Source of the DNA: Cristatella mucedo
Taxonomy: Eukaryota > Bryozoa > Phylactolaemata > Cristatellidae
Length of the DNA: 64,000 nucleotides
Assembly (NCBI GenBank): GCA_009760855.2
Contig: WPIO01000010.1
Coordinates: 8,119,001 to 8,183,000 of the forward strand
Direction of reading: 5' to 3'
In this document: positions 10,443 through 21,867 of the stretch, one piece after another
Numbering within the stretch: position 1 is the stretch's first letter
Layout of the letters: every line of letters starts with the position of its first letter
Position numbers and translations under genes: made by a program
The notes under the pieces: model-generated
What the model was told of the DNA's origin: nothing
What the model saw: only the letters and a program-made list of their open reading frames with translations
Databases searched by the model: none

Positions 10443-11288
10443 TTATGGTGATCGCAAACGATTAGCTAACTAGTTTGGTAGCAGCACGAAGATTTCATAT
10501 GTAAAAGTACATGCATTTGTTGCAGTGCAGTTTTGCAGTCAAGCATTCTACTGGATAGTCTGAGCAATGTACACCGTGCCAGTTCCATTATGCGGGCAAA
10601 ATGGACTAGCACTCTTCAATTTCATATATTTGCCGGCTGGGATATGCTATTTATGGAGTTATCACTATGTGATATATTGTAGTGCTTTATATCGGGAATA
10701 TTACATTTCGATGACTGGTCTGTAGCCAAGCAGTTGGTATTCTGGTTTATGCAGTTAGCTAAATGCTTGGGCTAAAACAGCTTCGAAAACCAGTAGTTTC
10801 TGAACCATACATAGCAGGGTGGTTGAGAGCCAGCTAGAGTAGAGCTGATCTAAGGGAGGAGACCTGCAGCTAGCTGGCTACCCCTCCCCCCATCATCCCC
10901 ATCATAAGGCCACCACACTCACACTCGCAAATCTCACAGATTGACTTAAGTGCACCCTCTCACGTTTACTATCGCTTTGGCATATTTTTAGGCAGGTGAT
11001 TTAATGCTGTGCCTTGCCGTGCATCCTGGTATGCTACTAACAACAGCTGCTTGACTGTTTATGAGTCTACATAGCTGGGCAGAATGGCAGCAGTTGCTTG
11101 TCTGCCAGCTGTTTCTGATAAACACCAGGGTTCTAAATGCTAAGTGGTCCACCACACTTCTGATCCTAAGGCCTTAGATCTTTCACAGGTTCTCAGTCAA
11201 ATTTGACCAAGCAAACCCGATTGAGATCTCTCTATTATGTCATGGAAGATAGCCGATACATTGGCAATCAGATGTTATGCTCTGGGTT

Positions 11289-11790
11289 TACAATAATAAT
11301 AATAATAAGGTAGGTATGTATATAGCACCACCAGGATAACTGGATCTCTTTCTAGGCACTTTACTTATGATCTGAAGGAAGAATATGATAAGTGATAACA
11401 TGCACGGTGTCAATCCGCATGGCTATGCAAAGGACAATCCACACGAATCCAGCAAAAGCTCTAAGGAACAGTTGCATTTTAGCTTCTGCTTAAATGTAGT
11501 CAACTGAGGGGATGGCTTGGCGTCAGTCGGAAATGATTGCCAAGCTTCGGGAGCATGCAAACTAAAGGCACGGTCTCTAAAAAACTTGAGGTCGGCACCT
11601 TCTTCATGTCAGCTCAAGGATTTATTGAGATAATGAAGGTATATGCACTGGCTGTAACTTAGGTGTGGCTTTGAGTAGAATCGGTGCAGCTGATTGACTG
11701 TGGAAGTTGGTTGCAGTGAAGCTAGACCTAAGTAGGCATTTCTGAGTGTCCTACTGGGTATCTAAACCTCTATAAGTGCAAAAAGAAACA
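11289..11790 (-). mobile_element. Diverged LINE A 3' fragment
   Basis: (AATAAT)n at 11291, then AGCACCACCAGGATAACTGG and CTCTTTCTAGGCACTTTAC, followed by a C-terminal coding remnant (on the plus strand GATTGCCAAGCTTCGGGAGC, then GGCACGGTCTC). More diverged than the copy at 4104. Confidence 0.8.
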
Positions 11791-12369
11791 TCAATCAATA
11801 TGGTAAATGATCAACCCGTTATAACCGTAATAATTTCATCTTTGCTCGGTGTCAGCTCCCCCATATCCCGTCTCTGTCATCAACTGCAGATAGGAAGGCT
11901 CTGTTCATGTCACTAGCGTTCAGCATTTCTCCATGTTGTAGGTGACTACGCTTATAGGATATAACAGCTATTACAAATGAAACCCCACAAAACCTGACAG
12001 GCTCACAGATCAGACTGCAGTCAAGGGCATGCCCCGTAAGATAACGATGACTACGATCGATAATAGCAAACACAGCAGCAGATTGCTAGCAGTGCTAAGT
12101 TGATTTCTTCAAACCTGTAAAACAAAAAATTAGATAACATCTTTTGCTTGCCTGTAAGCAGTGGCACTTGAATTTGTTGAGCTTGGGATCTAAGTGAGAA
12201 AAAAGAAACTGTGCATGGTTATAGTGTGTGAACACACCATGCGTACGATGCTTAGGGAGAAGATTCTAGAGCTAACCCAAAGAGGTCACACTCGACAGCC
12301 TTGCCTTGCCATGATTTTGTAAATAGAGTAGAGAATATGCTACGTGAGTAGAGCATATTTTTAATTTGT

Positions 12370-12485
12370 ATGTTGCCCTAAGAGAACTTAATCTTTATCC
12401 AGACGCCTTACATATGACGCAGACCTTGAGCCCATGACCTTGGCTGTTAAAGGCGAACACCTTACCCCTGGGCAAAATCAGGGAG
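12370..12485 (-). mobile_element. tRNA-derived SINE (type 2)
   Basis: Minus-strand sequence TTTTGCCCAGGGGTAAGGTG, then TTCGCC, CATGGGCTCAAGG, and a tail AAGATTAAGTTCTCTTAGGG that is the same as the LINE A 3' end. Box A and box B remnants are recognisable. Confidence 0.75.
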
Positions 12486-12833
12486 CATTCAGCACTCGTG
12501 CCAATCCCATGCTAAAGCCACGCATGTATGAGTGTCGCCTGTCGCCTTAGAGAGGGGACAGCTCAACAGTAAGTGATAATGGATGCACCATATAAGACAT
12601 CGAACACTATGAACGCTCCTGATGGGACGGCCAGAATCCCCCAAAACTTTACCCCCAAGGCTGTCTCTGTGATGCGAACAGTTGATAGATACCACAAATG
12701 CCTGTTTCTGAAAGCTGTGGGCACCGTCTAAATATGAGCTGTTTATTTTGCCAGCGGGAATGCTCAATATAGTTCGTGTACATTGTTACAATACTCTTAT
12801 GTCAATCATCATGACCTCTTGAAACTTATATAA

Positions 12834-13650
12834 TAATACTAATAATAATAACAATGCACTTGATAAAGCACCCTCAAAGAGCTCAATCTCTTTCTAGGCG
12901 CTTTACACTTGCTGCAAAGGGAAACACGATCGAATGGTGAGTAATGTATTGCTTGATAAGCAACATGAATAACATGGTTAGGGGTGACATACACAGGGTC
13001 AGCAAGCAAGTGTGGTTAGTGGCAGCATGCATAAGCACATTAAGAACGAGTCACAGGGACCCACTAAATGCTGTCCTAAATAGGCGTGTTTTTAAGTTCT
13101 TTTTTAAATGTGGTCAAGTCTGGGGATGTTCTGATGCAAGTCGGGAGTGAGTTCCAGGCTTTGGGAGCATACGAACTAAATGCACGGTCTCCAAAGGATT
13201 TGAGGTTTGTAAGAGGTATTGGTTGGCTGTTGGATTCCGAAAAGCAGGTGGTACGATGCTTGGCCTGGTGGGGGAGTATCGGAGAGATAGGCTGGAGCCA
13301 GAGAATGAAGTGACCTAAAAGTGAGCGACAAAACCTTGAAGTCGATCCGTTGCTTGACTGGTAGCCAGTGCAGGTCGGCGAGAAGTGGTGTGATGTGGCA
13401 ACTGCGACGTTCACGACAGACAAGCCTAGCTGCAGAGTTTTGCACATGGTGTAATCGCCTGATTGCACATGCCGGTAGGCCAGCAAGCAGTGAGTTACAG
13501 AAGTCAAGTCGGGATGTCACAAATAGACCAACTTAGACGTGGCATCCTTATCTAAACAAGCCCGAATTTCAGCAATATTATGTAGCTGAAAGTAGGCAGA
13601 CTTGATTGTGGAGCTGATTACACCTTTTTATAGTTGAGCATCAGAAAAGG
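12834..13650 (-). mobile_element. LINE A, coding 3' half plus tail
   Basis: Best family A copy. Minus-strand translation, with one or more frameshifts, gives LHNIAEIRACLDKDATSK, TSRLDFCNSLLAGLP, NSAARLVCRERRSCHITPLL, ADLHWLPVKQRIDFKVL and KSFGDRAFSSYAPKAWNSLP. This is the C-terminal region of an L2/CR1-type LINE reverse transcriptase. The two reading frames overlapping at 13176-13520 and 13076-13507 are pieces of the same ORF separated by a frameshift. The 3' end is (TTA)n when read on the minus strand. The RT catalytic core is not included. Confidence 0.93.
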
Positions 13651-15057
13651 GGTACTGTGCAAATGCACCTAACCAGATTAACTTAGCCAGCAGAATTGTG
13701 TGTCCTGCTCTGCTTAATATGCACTAATAACAAGACGGTTATTTACCATTCTGATTAGTGCTTCTGATCAGAATGAACTCCCATAATGCGGTCTCGAAAG
13801 CAGAAAACAGAAATCTCAACCTGCTCAGAGGCACGCATGGAATGCACAATGCTCGGTGGGTCGAGTACTTGCACCGACGTGGTAATACATAATCCAGTAA
13901 AATTCGTCGCTTTACAACTGTGTGGATGTCCTTCATGTTCCACACACAATATATGGGGGAAGGGTCCATATGGACTGGTCACCGAGGTCACGTGAGCAGC
14001 GATAGGCAGTACTGTATCATCTCTTCGATTTCACATCTTGAATCATGCACTCAGATATATACCTATATGGCACACTAAATTGCCACTACTATCCCGAAGT
14101 TAGTGTCTGACTTGGTCGTGCCCGACGGCAAATGGGTAGGAACTGAAATGGTGCAATGCTTCTGCCGAGAAGCAAGACGAGAAAACAATGCCCCGTGCTC
14201 CCTTTATCTCCCAACCAGTGGCGAATCAGGAGTCGAATGCCACGGTGTCCTTTGTGGCTAGTAGTTTATGACAAGCAGCACTTAGCCTGGGACAGCGTTG
14301 CTGTGGATCCAAAAGCAACAATAAATTTGTTGAGCATTTAGTGGAAGCAAAGCTGTCACCACCACCGTGCACACTATTCTGTAGCTTTTGGGTTTTCCAA
14401 GCCACTGTTGCAGGCTACTCAGCAGCTGCTCATGAACTTGGAAACAATGTTTTGCATAAACCTTTAACTGCATTTTTTTTGACAAGCTTGCTGCCCCATT
14501 TTGATTTTTAAATCGTTTCGTCATTCCGATCTGCCAGTTCGGCTGCTTAGCTGGGCTGACAGTTAAAGAGATCCGAGTATTTTGCTCAAGAACACACAGA
14601 AGTCATTATGGGGAAGCTGCTGGAACTGGGCGTAGCTACTCGGTGACAGGCACGAGTTTGAACTGGTTGTCCCATTGATGAATTAACTTCAACGGCTTCA
14701 TGGTAAGCAGTAAATTTAGCTCAAGACGCTTCTTGCATATACAAGTAGCTCGGAGTAAGGCTCCGTGCTAAATAGCGAGCTTGATTCGGCCCCACAAAGA
14801 AGCCAGATAGGTCTTTCGGATACTTAGGTACGGAAGACTGATCTTTTCCGAACAGTTGCCTCAAAATGGTGGAAGATAAGCCTTTAACCCTAACAGGCTG
14901 CTTAGCTGTAGAATTATTTACCAGAGCATCTGTTGCACAAGCAACTTCTTGTAGGCTGCTAAGACAGGCCTAGGGACTTGCCTCTCTAGGGCTACTATGT
15001 AGATCGACCTAGTGTGTGACCTTACGTGGAACCAATGGAATATAAGTTGTGAACAAA

Positions 15058-15178
15058 AATATATAAACAGAACAAATATATAACAGAAAAATATATAAAC
15101 ACATATATAATACACATACACACATATAAACACAAATATATAAACAGAACAAATATATAAACAGAACAAAATATATTA
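15058..15178. repeat. AT-rich minisatellite (units ATATATAAACAGAACAA)
   Basis: Degenerate tandem copies of ATATATAAACAGAAC with CACATATATAA variants. The open frames over it are artefacts. Confidence 0.85.
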
Positions 15179-15289
15179 TCAGCTCTTTACTGATGCCATG
15201 CTGTTCTAGTCCTCCTTTCTTGCAGCACATCAAGCCTAATCAGATGTCCTCCGGCAGACTCGCTCATCATGAGCGCAGTATGATATAAA

Positions 15290-15430
15290 AAATTATAATT
15301 CATTTGTATAGCACCCCAAGAGAACTTGATCTCTATTCAGGTGCTTCACATATGCCACGGGCTCGAGCCCACGACCTCAGCAAGACCTTGGTCGGGGCGA
15401 GCACCTTAACTGCTGGACCAAATCAGCTTA
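15290..15430 (-). mobile_element. tRNA-derived SINE (type 2) with LINE-like tail
   Basis: Minus strand: GATTTGGTCCAGCAGTTAAG (box A), GTGGGCTCGAGCC (decayed box B), GAATAGAGATCAAGTTCTCT, then TGGGGTGCTATAC and an AT-rich end. The tail equals the LINE A 3' block. Best preserved type 2 copy here. Confidence 0.82.
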
Positions 15431-16185
15431 GCGGTAGACCTAGTAGAAGTGCATATCGTTGCATCACCATGCCTTCTCATTTTGTTCACTTCTGTTTGCC
15501 TAGACAGCATCCAATCCCATCCAACATCTACCCATTACGCGTTTCCTTTAAACAGCCAAGCATGTCATTCACGCGACACCATCGTGTCTTACTTACGTCA
15601 GACCCCGGCCACTAATATCGACAATGGTAGTCTCTTGCCTAGGTGGGTGCAAGTAAGTCTACTCCAGATATTTGTCAATGTCGTCAGAGACGTCGCAGTG
15701 TAGCCTGTTGAAGAGGACATGCGCTTGAAGAACTTGTCTATTTTTTCAGTGGACCAAAACCACGGAGACAGTGGCATAGGGAAAACAAGGAGTGCTAAGG
15801 TCTCATGGCTCATCACGAGTTAACTGCTGGTCCATTAGAAGGTCTCTAGTGAAGAAAAGCAATGCCCTTAGCTTCAACAAGGCAGGTATGCTGATCTTGT
15901 GCTGTCATTTCGTGTACAGAGGGCATTCATGAATCGTCCACCTGCCGCCGGTTTAGAATGCAGAACGTTCCATGCTCATCCCGTTGATGCCAAAGCATTT
16001 TCAAATGAGCAGCCTTAACTTGGCTGCCTCGTGCAGTTGGTCAGCATGTACACGAAGCATGAGGTTACGTATTTTTTACCTGATTTGCTATAGATCTAGC
16101 AGACACAACCGGCAAGCACGCACAAGGCGCTCACCTGCCTTAGCAGCAGGACAAGGCATACCAGAGCGCAGCACTAGTGTAATGC

Positions 16186-16440
16186 AATGCATCTCAGTAT
16201 GTAACTCCACAAAGCCACAAAGACTACGTGAGGGTTATGATTGTGAGTTTTGTATAGCGCTCAAAGAGCCCAAGCGGCTTTTGGTACGCATTTGGTAGCC
16301 AACAGACTTAATCTCGCGCAACAAAGAGAAAGTGAGAAGCATAGCTGAGTCAGGAGAATAGTTGAGGTAGTGAGTAGCATGGAAGTAGCAGCTTAGGACG
16401 GCTGGAAAGGATGTGCCATGGTGGGCAGCAGGAGCGTAGT
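16186..16440 (-). mobile_element. LINE B 3' fragment abutting a MAST splice donor
   Basis: About 255 bp of LINE B: end of the ORF ([18 protein letters not shown], minus strand) plus the 3' untranslated region (TATGTAACTCCACAAAGCCA on the plus strand). The 5' truncation point lies at about 16440, so the first two intron bases after the MAST N-lobe exon are followed directly by LINE sequence. The LINE frame is open and in register with the exon. See the finding on this junction. Confidence 0.92.
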
Positions 16441-16442
16441 AC

Positions 16443-16712
16443 CTGGCCATGTCGACGGGCAGTGGGCCACCGACGTTCTTCAGCAGCGCTGCGCAATCTC
16501 CTCCCTCGGCGTACTCAAGCACCAGGCAGAGGTGGCTGCGAGTCTCGAACGTGCAATACAGGCTCACGACAAAAGGGTTGTCTGCGAATGCCAGTATGTC
16601 CCTCTCGGTGAACGCCTGCTCCACTTGGTTGCGAAGCACCAGGCTACTCTTGGGGATGCGCTTGAGCGCAAATCGCTGCCGCGTTGAGCGATGTCGGACA
16701 AGATGGACGGCC
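16443..16712 (-). CDS. MAST: MAST kinase N-lobe exon (VAIK Lys, helix C Glu, hinge)
   Basis: Encodes 89 full codons from [18 protein letters not shown] to LPVDMAR. The ATP-anchoring Lys is in RFALKR, the salt-bridge Glu of helix C is in QAFTERDIL, and the hinge reads [17 protein letters not shown]. Each of these follows the MAST pattern closely (RQRFAMKKI, QAFVERDILTF, MEYVEGGDCATLLKN). The acceptor is CCATCTCAG. The donor is CCAG followed by GTACTACG. From the third intron base onward the intron is LINE B sequence in the same reading frame, so an unspliced transcript would carry a LINE-derived tail of about 70 residues before a stop near 16235. The next exon lies 6 kb away at 10425. Confidence 0.96.
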
Positions 16713-16792
16713 CTGAGATGGATCAAGCTCGGCTCCAGAGGCCGTGACTGGCAAGCACGCGAAGCATGCCAGAGCTGTCGAGTAGAGTACGG

Positions 16793-16838
16793 CGACACTC
16801 CAGTTGCCACCCAGCAGAGGGTGGCGACTGGAGTGTCG
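16793..16838. repeat. Inverted repeat with 20-bp arms and 6-bp loop
   Basis: Arm 16793-16812 and arm 16819-16838 are reverse complements with one mismatch, around AGCAGA. The repeat is in the 286-bp MAST intron between the Gly-loop exon and the N-lobe exon. Confidence 0.95.
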
Positions 16839-16998
16839 CTGCCACGTTTGGCAGCCAGCCCGAAGCAGGCATGCAGCAGACACTAGTTCTAGCCTGCTGA
16901 AGAGGGTATGCAAAAGACCGGCATCGGGTCGCCATCTGGGCTGCCACCCCCTTGCCAAGAAAGAGCTGGCAATCGCAATTGCGAGCGAGCGTGCCAAC

Positions 16999-17137
16999 CC
17001 GTAGGCTCCGTTCGAGATCAGCTTTACGTAGACAAAGTCGTCCTCTGCCGGTGGTCTCACTTGTGGCTCTGATGCCACTGCCGCAACTTCCGGGACATCG
17101 CTGTGACAGCCATCGTTTGAATTTGATGTTTTCATTC
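16999..17137 (-). CDS. MAST: MAST exon: linker and start of kinase N-lobe (Gly-rich loop)
   Basis: Encodes a Ser/acidic linker (SNSNDG, then EPQVRPPAEDDF) followed by FVYVKLISNGAYG, the beginning of the catalytic domain. The sequence SNGAYG is the MAST version of the ATP-binding glycine-rich loop. The acceptor TTTTCCCCCAG is strong. The donor is CGG followed by GTTGGC, a valid GT but a weak match to consensus at +3 to +6. Phase 2 at the end joins the 16712 exon to give SNGAYGAVHLVRH. The intron that follows is only 286 bp and contains a near-perfect 20-bp inverted repeat. An open frame running on past the donor is a read-through artefact. Confidence 0.93.
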
Positions 17138-17519
17138 CTGGGGGAAAATAACAGCCCGCCAAGTAATACTTATCTATTGTACTGCCGCAGACTGTCGGTG
17201 CATGATTGCTGAGAATGGGCACACTACACCAATCTTCTATTTTCAGCTGAACCTTTTGCAATCCTAAAGTGGCACTGAATAGATCACTAGAGGGGATTTA
17301 ATGGATGGATGGATTGAGTTGATTGAGGTTTAAGCACCGTTCCTTGAGAACTAAAGTAGCTAGCTGTTAGAATACGCTTCAGCCTAGCCAGACAGCCTAG
17401 CTGAGCGACAGGTCAGTACGCATGTAATCACGGCTGTCAGTGCTTCAGTCTATGTGAATAAGGGCGTGACTTGAAATACATTCAGCCTTTTCTGTTCTTG
17501 CCTAATATAAGCTCGGTGA

Positions 17520-18205
17520 CACATCTGAGGGCCACTATCACACTATACACATCTACGGGTCAAGCCTCGGCTCAAAGGCCAGCTACTCGATGCGTATGTG
17601 GCAGCCTGCTGATCGCCGGAGCTCGTCATTTGCAAGCCCTCCTGCCTGTGCAATAAGAGGTTTCGGGTAGGTGTAAAACTCTTCAGCCAGGCTTGTCCGT
17701 TGTGAATGGCCCAACTGCCACATGACAGCACTGCTCATCGATCTGCACTGGCTTCAAGCAGCACCCACGCTTCAGGTTCAGACACTCACTTTTTTGATGT
17801 CTTCATTCTCTGGCTCCGGTCTCCCTATCTAAAATACTTCCCAAGCAGGCATCGTTTGCTGTTCTTACTCTGATCGTGTGATTGTGCCTCTAATGAATTT
17901 CAAATCCTTTGGCAGTGAATTTTCAATTCCTATGCTTCCAAAGCACAGAGCTCACTTCCGAATGATATCGCAGCAACCCTTGACTAGACGATACATTAAA
18001 AGATTCTAAAAACCTACCTGTAACTCGCAGCATTTGCTGCTCCGTTGAATTCTCGTTGTGGACTTAAACGTGCTGAAATTTCGCATGTTGTAATCAATAA
18101 CAATGTTATGCTTCCTTTCCAGCCTATGTACAGTTTTTAGAAAGAGAATTACTTCCCATAGGGTGCTATATAATGTTTTTAGTATCATTATTATTATCAG
18201 CTGTG
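17520..18205 (+). mobile_element. Old LINE (family C, related to A), C-terminal fragment
   Basis: Plus-strand blocks parallel the LINE A ORF: AACTCTTCAGCCAGGCTTGT, then CTGCACTGGCTTCAAGCAGC, TTCAAATCCTTTGGCAG and the tail GGGTGCTATATAATG with ATTATTATTATC. Many indels; no long frame. Opposite in strand to the MAST gene. Confidence 0.75.
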
Positions 18206-18764
18206 GGAGCAAAACTGCTTAGTGGTCGGGAGTGTTAAAATATAATAAATACCAAGGCCAGGAAATGTATTCTGGGTTCGCAGGACATCAAACCTGACCA
18301 CTACCGAAGTCAGCCATACAGACCGATCTTTCCTTCATAACTTGAGGTAAATTAGAGCTGGTGATGGAATAGCAATTGTTGCCAGTTCCTCGATGAATTT
18401 TTAGCTGTTTGCAGTCCTCTCGAACCATTTCTTTGAGTCTCTTATACTGAGTCCCTCTAGAAGTCAGCTGCCAATGGTAGCAGTCATCTATTGCTCCTCG
18501 GGTACCAAGACAAACATAATTTTCAGATTTTCCCATCTCATTTCGAAAAATGTCCCATAAATTTCTCTTCCTCATACTAGGTAACTTTCATTTCGATAAC
18601 CCAATCGACCCCCTATGTGTCTAACTGTGTTCTTTGGCTAATTTATGCTTTTTTGCAGTTCACCTGAATGGCCCCACTAACATCAAATGTCAAACTTTTG
18701 ATCAGATGTTCTCCAGCTATTGTATGCTGTAAACTCCTCCTACTATCTATCTCTGCACATCTGA

Positions 18765-18960
18765 CCGCAGGTGGATCTCATCAATGTTTCATCTTGTGTG
18801 CTTTTGCATGTTTGCCTAAGCACGATAAATAGCTTGTCATTAACTCTTGGTTATTGCCTCTTTTGAAGCGAGTTGTAAAGTGCCTGGATAGAAATTTAGT
18901 TCTCATTGGGAGCTATGCAAAATATTTATTATTACTATTGATTCTATTTCTATTACACCT
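18765..18960 (+). mobile_element. Old LINE (family C) 3' tail
   Basis: Matches the tails at 51690-52055: TGCTTTTGCATGTTTGCCTA, GTAAAGTGCCTGGATAGAAA, then TTTAGTTCTCATTGGGAGCT and (TTATTA)n. Confidence 0.7.
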
Positions 18961-19480
18961 GCAAATGGCCCCTTTTTAACAACCGACTCTCAAGCCTGCC
19001 CCTCATTAAACACATACGCTACATACGAATGCAGATGCTTGTATAAGAGATCATAACGGCACTGTACATATTATCAGTGTCAATGTAAGCTACACAATCC
19101 ATAGTAGCAGGATAAGCTAATGCTGCATGTATGTGTATATACATGCCCGAGTCAACACACACGTAGACACTCGAGACACTCAAACTCAAATATATCATGC
19201 ATTCCCACTTTTTAGTCTCGCTCTAGTTTTTGATCGCTCTTTTTTAGGATTTTTAAGTGCCTAGGATTACTAGCCAATAAGAGAAATTATGAATAACTAC
19301 AAATTATTAAGGATGGTAACATCCATGCATTTGCACTCCTGGCGTTGGTTTTTCGGAACCGTGCCATTATTCCGTGCATATGCAGTACATCTGCACGTAT
19401 TTTTATATATTCACTGAATACCAAAAATACATTCTGAAGTTAAAGCAGCTCCCCGAACTCGTACGGAAACTATGGCTTAC

Positions 19481-19610
19481 CTTTACTGTGTTCTTTCATC
19501 AATCCGAGCATGCTCATGACGTACTGAGGTATATCAGCAGCTGAAATTTTTTTCTTTGCTTCTCCTTCGACTTTTTCCATCTTATTATAGAATTCATCTG
19601 GATCAAATTC
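19481..19610 (-). CDS. MAST: MAST pre-kinase domain, C-terminal exon
   Basis: Starts EFDPDEFYNKMEKVEGEAKK and continues through DIPQYVMSMLGLMKE. This is the family pattern EFDPEEFYHLLEAAEGHAK ... DIPRYIVSQLGL, the last part of the pre-kinase domain. The acceptor is TTGATTCAG and the donor is AAAG followed by GTAAGC. It has 43 codons plus one base and joins the 17137 exon in phase. It is more AT-rich than the other exons, and the surrounding intron has no mobile element within 500 bp on either side. Confidence 0.94.
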
Positions 19611-20853
19611 CTGAATCAATGAAAGAATTAATAATACAGCAAGTGAATTATATGCAGTTCGTGATAATAGTTGGCATTAGGATTAGCACAACAAACAAAG
19701 CATTCATGTGCAGCGAGGCAAATGACTAATGCCAACCTAGCATAGCACTATGTGTCTAGCTATGCATTGATCTTTGACATTATGATTCAAATTCCTCTAG
19801 TTCTTGCAGGTTGACGGTGCCTGAAATAACAGACACTAGACAGTGTGAACCGAGTATTTTTCCTTCATGTACAGTCAGTTATGTACAGTCAGTTAATGCA
19901 GTTTACGAGTGCCTCATGAGAGATGTGCAGTTCGGGATAAAACTTACCATTATGCTTATTGCAGAATATAGAAAGTGTGTCCTGTGATGAAATTTGTTAT
20001 GCCTGACTTGCATAGCAAAAACGAATCATACATTAAAGAACTGGCATAATGTGGGTGTATGATATACTAAAAATGGGTGTTTCGAACAATTAATCTGTCA
20101 GAGTACCTTCACTTAAGCTTGTCATTTATTAGAAAGAACCCGGTAGAATTGTATGCTCAAAATTTGGCAAAAAATCTCACAGAAGAAACTTCAAAGACAA
20201 AAATTAAACTTCTACCCTGATGGCGACCATCAGTACACGAAGTTAATCAACTATTCATGCATTACATTTGTGCCTGCTAAGTAGTGCTGACTATGTAAGC
20301 ATATTAAAAACTACTGATGATGACAACGAATGGGCAGACGGATGCTTATCAAAATTTAGTTTCATTTCCCTCGTGGTTATTGCATTGCAATGCATTTAAA
20401 TAAGTGCACTCTGCTCCTAAATCCCTCCTGGGTTATTTTAGGAGTCTTTCTTGTTCTACACTGACTGTATGGGAATCTAGCCATCCCAGCTGGTATAAGC
20501 TTGCACCGATACAAATGGTAAATTGTTTCGCATCGTGCACCACAGCCTGTTTGTTTAGTCAATACACAGTATCTGCCGACTTGCCATAGAGTGACTGAAC
20601 CAACGAGTCCATCTGGTTAAGTACATTTTTGCGATTGTGGGGCTTTCTTTGGAAGCTAGGCGGAGATGACAAGGACCCAAGTGGACGACGTATGATTCAG
20701 ACAACCATTTCCAAGCTCAACATCTCTATTTTGGGCCCACCATTATTGCCAGGGTTGACGCCTTAACAATGAGAATATTTCACGTGTGAGGTACCGTAAC
20801 TAAAAGTGTGCAGTGAGAGCTAGAATTCGGCTGGCTGAGCAAGAAGTATAAGC

Positions 20854-20968
20854 ATTGCAGTTAGAAATAAGTTTTTGGTCTGTTCAAAGTAGCAGAAATC
20901 TTGGGTGCAGAATATTGCAGTTAGAAATAAGTTTTCAGTCTGTTCAAAATAGCAGAAATCTTGTGTGC
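20854..20968. repeat. 60-bp tandem repeat, two copies
   Basis: ATTGCAGTTAGAAATAAGTT starts at 20854 and again at 20914; the copies differ at only a few positions. Confidence 0.93.
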
Positions 20969-21190
20969 ACAAGCACTAACAGCAATCGAATGTCTTGCAA
21001 AAGTGCAATCGCACTAATGACAACGTGTCCTTCAATGTTCAGTACTTAATTTTGCTGTGACTAGATGCATTTGCACAGTTTTTGCTTACTCCTTCTCACG
21101 TGACATTCGATTAATCTATATATCGGGTACCAGCAGGGCAAGCAGGCAGAGACTCAACGAAAGCACTGCTATCGGGCATGCACGGCATAC

Positions 21191-21568
21191 TAGGCATTCG
21201 AGAAGACGGGCAGTACGGCTCGTGACAACTCGCAGGCGGCATGCGAGCTTTCCGATGACGTCGGCAGAACGTGCGGTCGATGCAGCCTTTGCAGCCCTGG
21301 CGAGCCTGTCGAGACTGTCGTCGAGGCTGCGGAAGTAGACCGTCGACAGTAGCTTTGCTCTGCTCTGCTCCAAGCAGCTTCGGGCCAGCTGAGCCAGCTG
21401 ATGGCGAGCAAAGCTCAGTGTCCCGTCATGGCCTCCGGCTCCGCCTCCTCCTCCGCAGTGAGTATCCTCTCGGCTTCCCTCGTCACTCTGTGCGCTGGCT
21501 GCCATCTCACCACAGGAGGTGCTCTCTCTGATGAAGGATAGCAGGCTCTCCTCCATCTGCTGAACGGC
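21191..21568 (-). CDS. MAST: MAST pre-kinase domain exon (DUF1908)
   Basis: Exactly 126 codons, phase 0 to phase 0. It covers most of the MAST pre-kinase helical domain, thought to help regulate or position the kinase. Readable matches to the family are TLSFARHQLAQLARSCLEQS (family pattern LSFIHHQxxExARDCLxKS), an LLSTVYFRSL segment (family LITSQYFYEL) and RTARLLECL (family RPARLLECL). Near residues 38-48 there is a Gly-rich insertion (GGGGGAGGHDG) where vertebrate MASTs have a short acidic/Pro loop. The acceptor CCTGTGTAG is preceded, about 38 bp further upstream, by a 184-bp CT tract. The donor is CTA followed by GTATGC. The base composition is GC-rich compared with the flanking introns. 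Confidence 0.92.
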
Positions 21569-21603
21569 CTACACAGGAAAGTGAGTAAGTGAGTGAGTGA
21601 GTG

Positions 21604-21793
<190 letters not shown>

Positions 21794-21867
21794 GAGTAGC
21801 CCATGCGTTAAGTTAAGCATTGAGCATGGTATACGTTCCTGCATGCACTTTATATATGTGTATATAT

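Noticed and set aside
16644-17261. 205-codon minus-strand frame taken as one exon
   Set aside because: It spans a real exon and the following intron. The correct MAST reading uses the donor at 16999 and resumes at 16712 in another frame.
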